DNA of 64,000 nucleotides from Sphaerulina vaccinii (taxonomy: Eukaryota; Ascomycota; Dothideomycetes; Mycosphaerellales; Mycosphaerellaceae): contig JAKUDP010000001.1 of the NCBI GenBank assembly GCA_022570795.1, forward strand, positions 2,480,001 to 2,544,000. Reading direction: 5' to 3'. Every line of letters begins with the position of its first letter. The first letter of the stretch is position 1. The notes below the pieces were generated by a model. That model was given only the letters and a program-made list of their open reading frames with translations, made no database searches and was not told where the DNA came from. This document shows, in pieces, positions 31,609 to 40,694 of the stretch. The translations under genes were made by a program, and so were the position numbers.

Positions 31609-32430
31609 ACCTAATTCTCGATGAATTGAGAATCGCGATCTTGCAGTCGTGTGGTCCTCCTCTGTTGCGAACTCTGCACTTTGAACAGCGGGCCTGCGCG
31701 AAGTACTTTGCGACATACAACGATCCATATCGCGCTCAACAACGTGGCCCACAGGTATCAGAGGTGGGCACGCCTGACATGGCGGCATCTGGATGTCGGT
31801 CCATTTCTTGGCAGATTCTCGACGTTTACCGCTCCTATCGACTCTCATGTGCGACAGTTGAGACCTGCATGAGCTGGTCCCTGATTCTATCGACTTCTCT
31901 TGGCACATCCTTCTCGCATCTCGCTTCGCTTCTTCCGTCAGGTTAGGCATTCTCCTGATCTGGTATCTACCTTGCAGCAAACAAACACTCTGTGGCGGGC
32001 AGAACCCTGGCGCCCATTACCACGTTTCTTGTGTCTAGCTGTAGCTGTCGTTCGGCCTGAGCGAGAGTGAAATCGAGATGTTGCCAAGGATACAAGCTAG
32101 TCTCAAGCTTACCAGGCATCACGCTAACGATCTCTCTGAATAAGCGACAATGCTCACTTCCACGTGGCGCCCGAGGGCCACATTACCTGGATTTGTCTAT
32201 TGCACCACATACATGCATATACAGACGTTCACATGGAATTACATTCACCATGGCGCGAATACAGCCATCGCTTGCAAATGCCGCCCAAGGACAAGGCTTC
32301 AATATGTGGCTACTAACCTTCCAGCTCTGGCTCTTCTGCCTGGGAGAGAGACGATTCAAGATGAAGTATATAAGCTTGGGGTCATTCCGAAAGACTGCAA
32401 CTCTGCCTCGCGTCACACCTCTAGTCTGCG
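31609..32430. other. Intergenic region before the apple-domain gene
   Basis: About 820 bases. The end contains the promoter of the next gene with a TATATAAG element at 32367-32374. A 126-codon minus frame (31600-31980) is charged and protein-like but has no motif and overlaps the end of the GMC gene. Confidence 0.4.
32367..32374 (+). promoter_or_regulatory. TATA box of the apple-domain secreted protein gene
   Basis: A TATATAAG sequence 57 bases upstream of the start codon at 32431. Confidence 0.5.
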
Positions 32431-34676
32431 ATGATGCAGCTCCTTCAGCTGGCTTTGCTGTTTGGCACAGCTTCCGCTAATCCTTTCGGCCTGTTCGAAC
32501 GACAAGCTCAAGCATCATGTACGAGCACATACCTTCCAGGCTGTACAGGCTCGGTCATCAGCTCCGCGAGAGCCTGGTGCGCAACACAAGGATTTGACAA
32601 AGTCTCTGCCACAGTAACTCGCACAAATGTAAATTGGCGGTATGAATGGGTGCTACGTTATCATCAGCAGCTTGCCCAAGCTAATGGCATATATAGGACT
32701 TTGCAGGTCACCAGTACATCTTATACGTCCACTTTGACAGTCACTGCACCAACAAGTACTAGGACTGTCTCTTCGTAAGTTCTCACTAGCTGCACATGCG
32801 TGCTTTGACTAATCAACTATAACAGCGTGCGAACTGTGGTAACCACGAGTACCACCACCGATACTACCACTATCGACATCACGAGTACCGTGTCTGTCAC
32901 TGGAACACTCTCAGGTTGCCCTGTGTATTCGCCATCTCTACCCCCGGCTTCAGAGACTTCAGGACCAATAACCACCTCGGCGCTGGTGAACACTATAGGC
33001 GCAGCACCCACACTCGCAACCGAGACAGCTCCATCAACATCTGCATGGCAGCCTGGTCCAACGCCATATCGATGTGTGGAGCTGTCACGGCACGTGTATG
33101 CCGACTCCAATGGACAAGCTTACTTGTATATTCGCTGTGCAGGCTACGGAGTCTCCACAATTCCCGGCGGACAGCGATATGTTTACCCCGTGACAGTGTA
33201 CGGCTTCGACGAGTGTGCAAAATTCTGCACTTACAATGACCATTGCCAAGGCTTCAACTGGGCCACGAACAACCCTACCACATGTAACATGGTTCTTGAA
33301 GGTGTGGGTGAGCTACAGACTTACGACGACGTCGTTAATGCGCCTTGGTACTATCACCATATGGTCGGTAAAAGCACAGCAACACCGGAGTCATCAGTTG
33401 CGTCACCACCGCGAGGATGCTCCCTATCTGGATCCTATCAATATGCTGATGCGGACGGCGCGCCTAGGACTTACAAATCTTGCTCGGGCTATGCGTATAA
33501 GGGTGGGGGGCCAGACAACATCTACCCCTACAACTGGCAACCCAGTGTCAATACACCGACCATCGAGAGTTGTGCGAACTATTGTCGCACAATGACAGGT
33601 TGTTACGGATTCAATTACTTGCAGGGCAACCCAACAACCTGCAACCTGATCATGAACCCGCCAGACGCGCTTCAAGTCGTTGGCACCTGGACATATTATC
33701 ATTTCACTGGCGACGTGAATACGGCTCCTGCCAAACGTGAAATTGGCGAAGCTGTACCCCAGGTCAATGTCAAGCGGCAAGCATCTGCGACTAAACCGGT
33801 CTGCATTCGAGCAACCAATGCTGTTCAGACATCTTCTGCATGTCGATGTGCAATTCCTACGCCGAGCATCACGACTACCAGCACGTCCATATACCAAGCT
33901 ACCCAAACTAGGACCATCACCATACTCAGCAAGGTGAGTCTTGCTAAGAAATTCGTACCAGCAACCGAACTAGCTTACTGACTCACCCATAGCTTGTCTC
34001 AACAACATCTTTCACACCTACAGCCGTGACAACCGCGATTCGCACGACTACCCTCACTCGACAACGAACTATGCATAGTACCTTGACCAACATCCATACA
34101 ACCCAGTCCACCGTAACCCAGACACTTCAGGCCACTCCCACGGCGTTCTACATCGCCGATGACTATCAAGATGGCTCTCGCCACTTCGCCGAATGGCCTG
34201 CTGATTCCGAAGAGATCTTCTACCACGTGCAATACGACTGGAATCCTTCTGATGACGAATGGGCTCCCACAGTTTTCAACATCGATGAGACTCAAACTCT
34301 TCGAATCGCTGATTTGGACAACGTCAATGGTTTCTTGGAAAACTATGTTATTGTAGGTAAAAACCACGATGGAGATGGTTTGCAGAATGGGAATCCGACA
34401 GATGGTGTCTATATTGTTGCTACGCAAGATGGTGATAATAACGATTCTGTGCAATGCATGATTCAGGCGACCGCAGATCAGCAGTGCGCGTTGATGTGCC
34501 AGTCTGGGAATTTTAGTGTTAATGCTAGGGATAGTGATGGGTTGTGGGAACTTATGTCTGCGAGTTCGGACTATCAGTTTACGAATTATGTGTTTGCGGC
34601 TGATGCTGAGTTGGAGAGTAGTAGTCAGTTTCGGAAGAGGGAGATGGAGAGGAGGAGGGCTGTGAGGAAGAGCTAA
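32431..34676 (+). CDS. Large secreted protein with two PAN/apple-like modules and Thr-rich stalks
   Basis: Exons 32431-32774, 32826-33933 and 33993-34676 give 711 residues. A further in-phase intron may lie at 32629-32706 (GTAAAT donor, GCTAAT branch, TTGCAG acceptor); removing it leaves a smoother Thr-rich stalk and 685 residues. The signal peptide is MMQLLQLALLFGTASA. Two similar cysteine modules follow: one with GFDECAKFCTYNDHCQGFNW and NPTTCNM, the other with IESCANYCRTMTGCYGFNYL and NPTTCNL, so they arose by internal duplication. A KR/KRQA region and a second Thr-rich stalk precede a C-terminal domain (residues about 530-690) without a known name (EEIFYHVQYDWNPSDDEW). It probably sits at the cell surface or in the matrix; its ligand is unknown. 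Confidence 0.75.
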
Positions 34677-34894
34677 GTGGTGTAGATCTTTCTTTCGAAT
34701 AGATTTGCAGTGTGGGAATACCCTTATGAAAAGCCGAATACATCTCAATTGTCCTGTCGACCTCTTCTGTCGATCTACATGCTCTGTACACTGCTCTGGG
34801 TATCGTATGCAACTTTCTCTGCTTAACTGCACAACAACATCGTTCACATGGTTTCGATCGCCTTGCCATAGCCTATAAACTCGCGCTGAGAAAA

Positions 34895-36865
34895 CTACCG
34901 CCGCCTCGACCTCCTCTGCCCCAATCTCGCTTTAATGCCTCGACTCGCAAACCACGCTCCAATCTGCTCCCATAACATGAAGCCAAATACAAGAAACATA
35001 AAAGCCACCAAACTCGGTACAGCCACAACCCAGAAGAACGCAAAAGGATGAGCAAGACCAGCCCCGCTTGCGAAGTTCATGCCAAAGTATCCAGAAATGA
35101 ACGTCAGCGGTGCGAAGAACACCGTCACAACAGCCAGGATCATCATGAAATTGTTTGTCTTGGCTCCGACAGTGTTGAAGATAAGTGTTGAGATGTTATT
35201 CGCAGAGGCGTCCATTTGTTCGAAAGCTTGAATCAAAGTTATGCAGTGATCGAGGACGTCGCCGAAATATGTATGCGCGAGAGGTGTGATGGTGATACTA
35301 GTCGTGTTGGTTGCTTTCGTCCGGACTCTTTTGCCAGTAAAATCTGAGGACATTCGTACAGCTGGTGGAGCGCCAGCTCGATCTCGCTTGCTGAGAGCAT
35401 GGTGTTTATGGATGGCTGGCATGAGGTCTGGTACAACTGGTGCAGTGCCTGTGGGTAGTCCGCCATTCGTGGAATTGGCTGCTGGAGGTGGTTCTGAACT
35501 GTGGTCACGGAGAGAGTTCACTAGGTGTACGATTGGCTTGAATAGGTTCTGGAGCATGTCGATCTCTTCGCCGAAAATGTGCAGAGCTCGTGAAGTCCGA
35601 ATGTTTGGATTTGTCATCGCATCGATTTGAAGTTCCTTTCGCGACTTGTTGTAGGCATCTCGAACGGGTACAGCAAGATCCACAATAGCGTCTATGATGG
35701 CCTGGCTCAACAGTGACGCATCACAGCTCCGTCGAAGTATCGTTTCCTTGCTATGGAGTCGGTCCAGGATCGGCGCTTCGATGTCGTCCGCGGAGTGCTC
35801 GAAAAAGGATATCACCGAATTATCACCCATCAAGAATATCGAGACCTGTTCTACGCTTACGGCGAGATCTTCTTGTGACAGCGCACTATGCTTCTCCATC
35901 CAGGCTGTGTGTTCTGGTATTTGAGCACTTTCGTAACGATGTAAGGTCCTGATCGGTTTGATGGGCGTGTCTTCCGAGATGCCACTGTGAGCGCTCACGA
36001 ACTCGTCTATCTTACCGTCGTGATCGCGATCCAGGTAGGCCGGTATCTTGTTAGGGTTCCGCCTTGGTCTCACCCAATCCAGCCAGGAACGTAGTTTGCC
36101 TTGCCTTTTCTTGTTGTGACTTGCGAACTTCTCTTCAACAGAATCGTCCTCGCTGTCATCTGAACTGTCTCCAGCTGTGCAATTGCATTTGTCTGCTTGT
36201 CCACGGTGTTGGTGCATCCGGACCAACTTGGCCAGTGTCAGACACACGAAGGCGTGATCCTGATACCAGTCGACTTTCGTCCTCGTCTTCGTGTGAATCA
36301 GATCCTCGATAGCCAGACGATGCAAGTTGTACTTGTTGCCAAGCTGTTTGATGACATCCCATGATAGACCGTTAATAGAGATCCACCTACAAGGATATTC
36401 TTCCCGTCGCTCGTCCTCCAGTGCTTGAGCCAGACTATCATTATCACATCTGACACGCGAGACATTCTCGTCGCTGAAGTCGATGATATTGATTTCGCAG
36501 CTGTTCTTTAACTTCATAAGATGCGCCGGGATCTTGTCATCTTCGGCTGAAGTGTCCACTCCAGGCTCAGCTCCTGGTTGGAAGTGCTCATGCTCGGTAA
36601 TGTGCTCCGGCTCATGGTAGGCTGTCACCGTGTTTGAGCGAGAAGTCTTTCTATGACGCGCTCCGGCACTATCAAAGGACGACGGCACTGACAGTCCAGA
36701 AGTAACACTTTCGCGACTCTTGCGTCTCATAAGCTTGGGACTCTGTGGCGACGACATTGGCCTGGCATCAGGAGATTCGGCCTGAGACGATACAAGAATT
36801 GTAGGCGCGCGATTAGGCCCGTCGAAGTCTCGCACGGTGGTATGATGGTGGTTGTGTCCAGTCAT
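34895..36865 (-). CDS. CorA-family Mg2+ transporter (Alr1/Mnr2-like)
   Basis: Single-exon 656-residue protein. The N-terminal soluble part (to about 570) has the CorA cytosolic fold signature RWISINGLSWDVIKQLGNKYNLHRLAIEDL and the long stalk helix region (RDAYNKSRKELQIDAMTNPN). Two C-terminal membrane spans carry the selectivity motif GMN in the sequence YFGMNF, after FFAPLTFISG. The N-terminus starts MTGHNHHH and is rich in Ser/Arg. The long insert at about 215-300 with an acidic DSSDDSEDD run is typical of fungal Alr/Mnr2 homologues. It forms a homopentameric Mg2+ channel; plasma-membrane versus vacuolar location cannot be decided. The tail is Arg-rich. Confidence 0.9.
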   Translation of the reverse strand: MTGHNHHHTTVRDFDGPNRAPTILVSSQAESPDARPMSSPQSPKLMRRKSRESVTSGLSVPSSFDSAGARHRKTSRSNTVTAYHEPEHITEHEHFQPGAEPGVDTSAEDDKIPAHLMKLKNSCEINIIDFSDENVSRVRCDNDSLAQALEDERREEYPCRWISINGLSWDVIKQLGNKYNLHRLAIEDLIHTKTRTKVDWYQDHAFVCLTLAKLVRMHQHRGQADKCNCTAGDSSDDSEDDSVEEKFASHNKKRQGKLRSWLDWVRPRRNPNKIPAYLDRDHDGKIDEFVSAHSGISEDTPIKPIRTLHRYESAQIPEHTAWMEKHSALSQEDLAVSVEQVSIFLMGDNSVISFFEHSADDIEAPILDRLHSKETILRRSCDASLLSQAIIDAIVDLAVPVRDAYNKSRKELQIDAMTNPNIRTSRALHIFGEEIDMLQNLFKPIVHLVNSLRDHSSEPPPAANSTNGGLPTGTAPVVPDLMPAIHKHHALSKRDRAGAPPAVRMSSDFTGKRVRTKATNTTSITITPLAHTYFGDVLDHCITLIQAFEQMDASANNISTLIFNTVGAKTNNFMMILAVVTVFFAPLTFISGYFGMNFASGAGLAHPFAFFWVVAVPSLVAFMFLVFGFMLWEQIGAWFASRGIKARLGQRRSRRR

Positions 36866-37300
36866 GGTTGTAAATTCATGTAGAAATATGCTCGAAGCAC
36901 CTCGAGAATTGCTAGCCGTGGTTCGCGGCTGAATCCAGGGATAGGCTTGCTTCCTCTCGAAGCGCGGGATTTGAGCTTATGCTCACTTTATTTTGGCCGT
37001 AGGTGGCACAGCCTCCAAGTGCGATCGGAGAGTGCGCAAAGAACAAGTGGTATTCTTGGTGATGGTGAACTCGAGGAGCACGTGGACGCGACGAAAGAAC
37101 TCTGTGCAGAAGCGAAAGGAAGCTGCAGTGGAGCTAGCCCTTGCTTAGCAGTGCTTGGCATGAGCTTAATTAGAGTTCGGCGTTGACACGGTCTCGAACA
37201 TGTTCTGTGCAGAAGACAACCACAACGTTCCCGACCACCACGTGGTTGTTGTGATCATATATGCAAGGTACTGTACATTTGCTCTGAGATCCACCATGCA
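36866..37300. promoter_or_regulatory. CorA promoter region
   Basis: A 435-base spacer between the CorA start and the end of the PPR gene. It contains a CACGTGG E-box-like site near 37240. The open plus frame at 36947-37186 has no motif. Confidence 0.35.
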
Positions 37301-39595
37301 CTAGATGTCTGTAAATGCTCGACCAGAATCCTCCGGCAGAGGTCCATCAACAAGTTCCTTAAATCGCCTCGCACTCAATACCCCAGCCTTCCTCTCTTTC
37401 CTTTCCGTCCTCTGTTCAGCATTCCTCTCAGGCTCTTTCCAATCAAGTGCCCAATCATCTCCAACATATCTCCTACTCTTATCTCTCAACATTTCCAGCT
37501 GCTCGATATGCATTTCATAAACAGCTGCTCGTCTCTTCGTATCGCGTTCTGCATGAAACTCCAATTCCACGAAACCGGATGCTGTCTCGTATCGAACTTC
37601 TTTCGGAGCATATGGTCGCCAGTCCCACAGGAATCTAGGTAACATATCCAGAAATCTTTCTTTACCCCCATCAAACACGTTTCGGATGTTCAAAGAGGTC
37701 AAAACTTGCCGAACCCAGCGGCGAAGCCAGAAGTTGTTGCGTCGATCGATCAGTCGGGTATACTCCCACTCTTGGCGCGCGAGTTCAATGCTTCCATCAT
37801 TGTGATTATTCTTGATAGCAGCTTGTAGTCGTCTCCGCGCGTTGTTGGCTGCCTCCTCATCGGCTACGTGCAGCGGCAAAGCTTCATGCATAACCTCCAT
37901 TATCTTCGATGTCCACGCGCGGTCAGTCAGATGACCAATGAGGCGAGAGTACATGCCCAAGGTGGGTTTGATGAAGTAAGGAGCGCCTGTCATGGTATTC
38001 CACAAATTGAGAACGCTTGAATTGGGTATCTTTCCCACGTTCTCTGCAGCTTCTGGGTGGCGTTTCTCCGCGAGCACATAGGTCCACTCGAACAATTGAT
38101 CCCAGGTTTCGGAGGTGATTTCCAGATTATAGTGACGTGCCACAAAGTCCACGACTCGTAGTGCCGAAGCCACATCATTGTTGATACCAAATGCATGTGC
38201 CAGAGCGAAGAGAAGACTGGGCTGGGGTCGGATAGGGGAGTGGTCGGAGAACGTCTTCGGAGTGATAGTGGATTCGTCCTTGCCATCCATGATCGCCTGA
38301 ACATTGATGCCCCACACGCGCTGCAGGATGGCCTTCACAGTCTCGATGTCACCATCTCGTGCACAGGCTGTGATCAGTGTCTGAAAGCTTTCATGATCAG
38401 CCACAGCGCCGAACGCCAGCATCTCTCCGAATACTTTCATGGTATCTTCCTTGACGCCCCCATCGCCAATGCGATAGTTCATGTGACGGCTACTGCGATA
38501 GGTTGCGCTCCTTGCCAGCATGTTGAAAGGTATCACACGGACTTTCTGTCTAGATCCAGCTGAATGTATGCCGTTCCAGACGATAGACGCCATGTAGTAG
38601 TTGAAGCATTGCGTATTCGGTGCTAGTCCATCTTTGAGAAGACTGCGCCATATGATGGTGGCCATCTTGTGGCTTCCCAACGAACGGGCACTACGGAGTA
38701 GCAATATATAGTCCTCAACTGTAGGAAGATGGCCTGTCATTCGTCTGTTCTTCAGTACTCTCAAAAGCGTCTTGTTATATTCGAATGCCACTTCTCGCAT
38801 GGGCGCGATATTCATCTTCCCTGCCATTGCGGTACTGAGCTCGATATGTGCATTGCCAAGTTTCGCAACGAATTGGTTGGGCTCTAGTAACTGAAGGATG
38901 CGGCTGAACACTGGAGCAGGAATGGAACCGATGAACTCCATGTCGTGAGCTTGAGCAGCTGCGAACAAGCATCGGATGACGAGATCTGGAGCTTTTCTAC
39001 CCAGAGCATGTCGAAGCTCGTTCTTGTAGTCAACTTCTAGCAGGGAGTCTGCTGGGATTGAGGCTTCCTGCGCCTCATCGTCGACCTCATCCTGTGCTTG
39101 AACATGTGCATTGGCAGTCTCACCACCCTCAGCCTCGAAGCGTTCCCATAGGTCCACTTGGCTCTCTATATCCGCTGTGTCGTGCTGTGTCGCTTGGTGT
39201 TGTCTGATGGCAGCCTCTTGCCTAGGAGAGTCGAAGAAGTTCGCGCCCATACGTGACGCGTTCGTGCCATCGTTCACGCCTCGACCATTTGCCCGGCCAG
39301 CACCATCTCCCTCAGCAGTATGAACATGTCCGGGCTGATGCCCTCGTCCGCCATCCCACGACAATCCCCAAGCATTCTTTCTCCCTTCTTCGCGTCCCTC
39401 CTCAACATGCTGAACAGGCCATCTCAAAGCATCATCACCATACCCTCGCCGCTGCTGTCTCAACGCTCCTCTTGCTCGTGTGCTCCTCTCACACTCCCCG
39501 CACACCCATTGATGATCCCCTCTTTTCCTCTTCCAATAAGTCTGCACCGCCCGTCGACTTTCCAATGGCCCAATGCGGGCTAGAAATGTGTTCAT
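37301..39595 (-). CDS. Mitochondrial PPR-type protein (Cya5-like candidate)
   Basis: Single-exon 764-residue protein without signal peptide or membrane span. The N-terminus is basic (ESRRAVQTYWKRKRG, RARGALRQQRRGYGD), consistent with mitochondrial import. From about residue 215 the sequence shows degenerate helix-turn-helix repeats of about 35 residues (TVEDYILLLRSARSLGSHKMA, GLAPNTQCFNYYMAS, DHESFQTLITACARDGDIETV, KPTLGMYSRLIGHLTDRAWT), the character of pentatricopeptide repeats. The C-terminal domain ends with GFVELEFHAERDTKRRAAVYE and QLEMLRDKSRRYVGDDW. Fungal PPR proteins of this kind act on specific mitochondrial mRNAs; similarity to Cya5-type COX1 factors is my impression only. Confidence 0.6.
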   Translation of the reverse strand: MNTFLARIGPLESRRAVQTYWKRKRGDHQWVCGECERSTRARGALRQQRRGYGDDALRWPVQHVEEGREEGRKNAWGLSWDGGRGHQPGHVHTAEGDGAGRANGRGVNDGTNASRMGANFFDSPRQEAAIRQHQATQHDTADIESQVDLWERFEAEGGETANAHVQAQDEVDDEAQEASIPADSLLEVDYKNELRHALGRKAPDLVIRCLFAAAQAHDMEFIGSIPAPVFSRILQLLEPNQFVAKLGNAHIELSTAMAGKMNIAPMREVAFEYNKTLLRVLKNRRMTGHLPTVEDYILLLRSARSLGSHKMATIIWRSLLKDGLAPNTQCFNYYMASIVWNGIHSAGSRQKVRVIPFNMLARSATYRSSRHMNYRIGDGGVKEDTMKVFGEMLAFGAVADHESFQTLITACARDGDIETVKAILQRVWGINVQAIMDGKDESTITPKTFSDHSPIRPQPSLLFALAHAFGINNDVASALRVVDFVARHYNLEITSETWDQLFEWTYVLAEKRHPEAAENVGKIPNSSVLNLWNTMTGAPYFIKPTLGMYSRLIGHLTDRAWTSKIMEVMHEALPLHVADEEAANNARRRLQAAIKNNHNDGSIELARQEWEYTRLIDRRNNFWLRRWVRQVLTSLNIRNVFDGGKERFLDMLPRFLWDWRPYAPKEVRYETASGFVELEFHAERDTKRRAAVYEMHIEQLEMLRDKSRRYVGDDWALDWKEPERNAEQRTERKERKAGVLSARRFKELVDGPLPEDSGRAFTDI

Positions 39596-39821
39596 ACGGT
39601 ATACTAGTCAGACGGCGTCTTCTAGTGGTAGCTTCCCCATGGGCAAGCAAGGGACGAACCATGTGCAAGGCGTGGCCTAAATTCGGTACTACGGCTAACA
39701 GGACCCGGCTCCGTTCTTGCCTTGTAAGGCTGCAACTTCCCACTTTGACTTCACCGTCACGAGCTCTTGACTTTCTGATTAGCGACACCTCTTCTTCTTC
39801 TGCGTCTTCATCTTCACAACC
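39596..39821. promoter_or_regulatory. Bidirectional promoter PPR gene / LSM3
   Basis: Only 226 bases separate the two divergent start codons, so both promoters must overlap. The LSM3 side ends in a CTTCTTCTTCTGCGTC pyrimidine tract. Confidence 0.55.
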
Positions 39822-40221
39822 ATGGCCGACTCACCCGAATCCAACGCCAACCCGGTCAACGAGCCGCTCGATCTCGTCCGATTATCACTCAATGAGACGG
39901 TGTTTGTGAAACTGCGCGGTGATCGCGAATTGGCGGGGAGACTACATGTGAGCGCAATCTCATGCACTGACTGAGACATGCGCTGATGGAAGAACAGGCA
40001 TACGACAGCCATTGCAATCTAGTACTAGGCGACGTCACAGAGACAGTATATGTGTGGGATGAGGAAGACGAGGATAGCGTGCGCACCGTGAAGAAGCAGT
40101 CAGAGATGCTGGTGAGCGAACACAAAGACTACACACAGAACTCTGGACATGACTAATGTGTGGTGATGGATAGTTCGTGAGAGGAGATTCAGTGGTACTC
40201 ATCTCGCCGCAACAGTCATGA
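39822..40221 (+). CDS. LSM3: U6 snRNA-associated Sm-like protein LSm3
   Basis: Three small exons, 39822-39947, 39998-40111 and 40174-40221, encode 95 residues; the introns (50 and 62 nt) have GTGAGC donors and CAG/TAG acceptors. The Sm fold is complete: PLDLVRLSLNETVFVKLRGD is the Sm1 first strands, ELAGRLHAYDSHCNLVLGDV is the loop with the conserved Asp and Asn of the RNA-binding turn, and FVRGDSVVLISP is Sm2 with the RGD triplet. The ETVYVWDEEDED insert and its position are diagnostic for LSm3. It acts in the LSm2-8 ring on U6 snRNA in splicing and in the LSm1-7 ring in mRNA decay, a functional link with SCD6 in this window. Confidence 0.92.
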
Positions 40222-40449
40222 GTAGTGCACTGTTACGATGTGGGAGAGATACGACAGATCCGGCAGGCACACATGGACTCTACAGCCCGTTCACGATCCA
40301 GAGGCCGTTCACGAACCGTGCGTGCACGCGAAACTCGCGAGATTTCGCCTGTGAGTGTAGGACAAGTGCTCAGGGCGACAAGCACAGACGAGCTCCAAGA
40401 CTTATTAGCAAGATTCGGGCTTCAAGCACAGAACGAGTCGTCAACTTAG
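40222..40449 (+). other. Open frame in phase directly after the LSM3 stop
   Basis: After the LSM3 TGA the same frame stays open for 75 codons to a TAG at 40447-40449. It encodes a basic Arg/Ser segment (STARSRSRGRSRTVRARETRE) and a helix-like end (STDELQDLLARFGLQ). It could be a C-terminal extension made by readthrough or by alternative splicing of exon 3, a separate small ORF from the ATG at 40270, or chance. Confidence 0.3.
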
Positions 40450-40694
40450 CAGAATTCCGGTCTGATGCTGCGTGAAGAGGTGCAGAGAAGCATAAAGTAA
40501 ATTGAGGAGAAGCACCAACAAGGTCACCATAATGACATTATGCATATTACTGCGTCAAGCAGAGCAGAAGGCTACAGAAAACGCTGCAAAGCTATGAATG
40601 CTGTCGTGTTCTCAGGATATCATCATACCGAATCAAGACACGCAGATTGAATCAAAGCTCCCTTCATCCCTCCAAATGCAGCTGATTAGTTTAT

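Noticed and set aside
31600..31980. 126-codon charged minus-strand frame
   Set aside because: No motif, no promoter signal, and it overlaps the end of the GMC oxidoreductase gene.
39600..39660. tRNA-like GGTTCGTCCC on the minus strand
   Set aside because: The sequence lacks a proper B box (GGTTCGANTCC) and a matching A box or acceptor stem.
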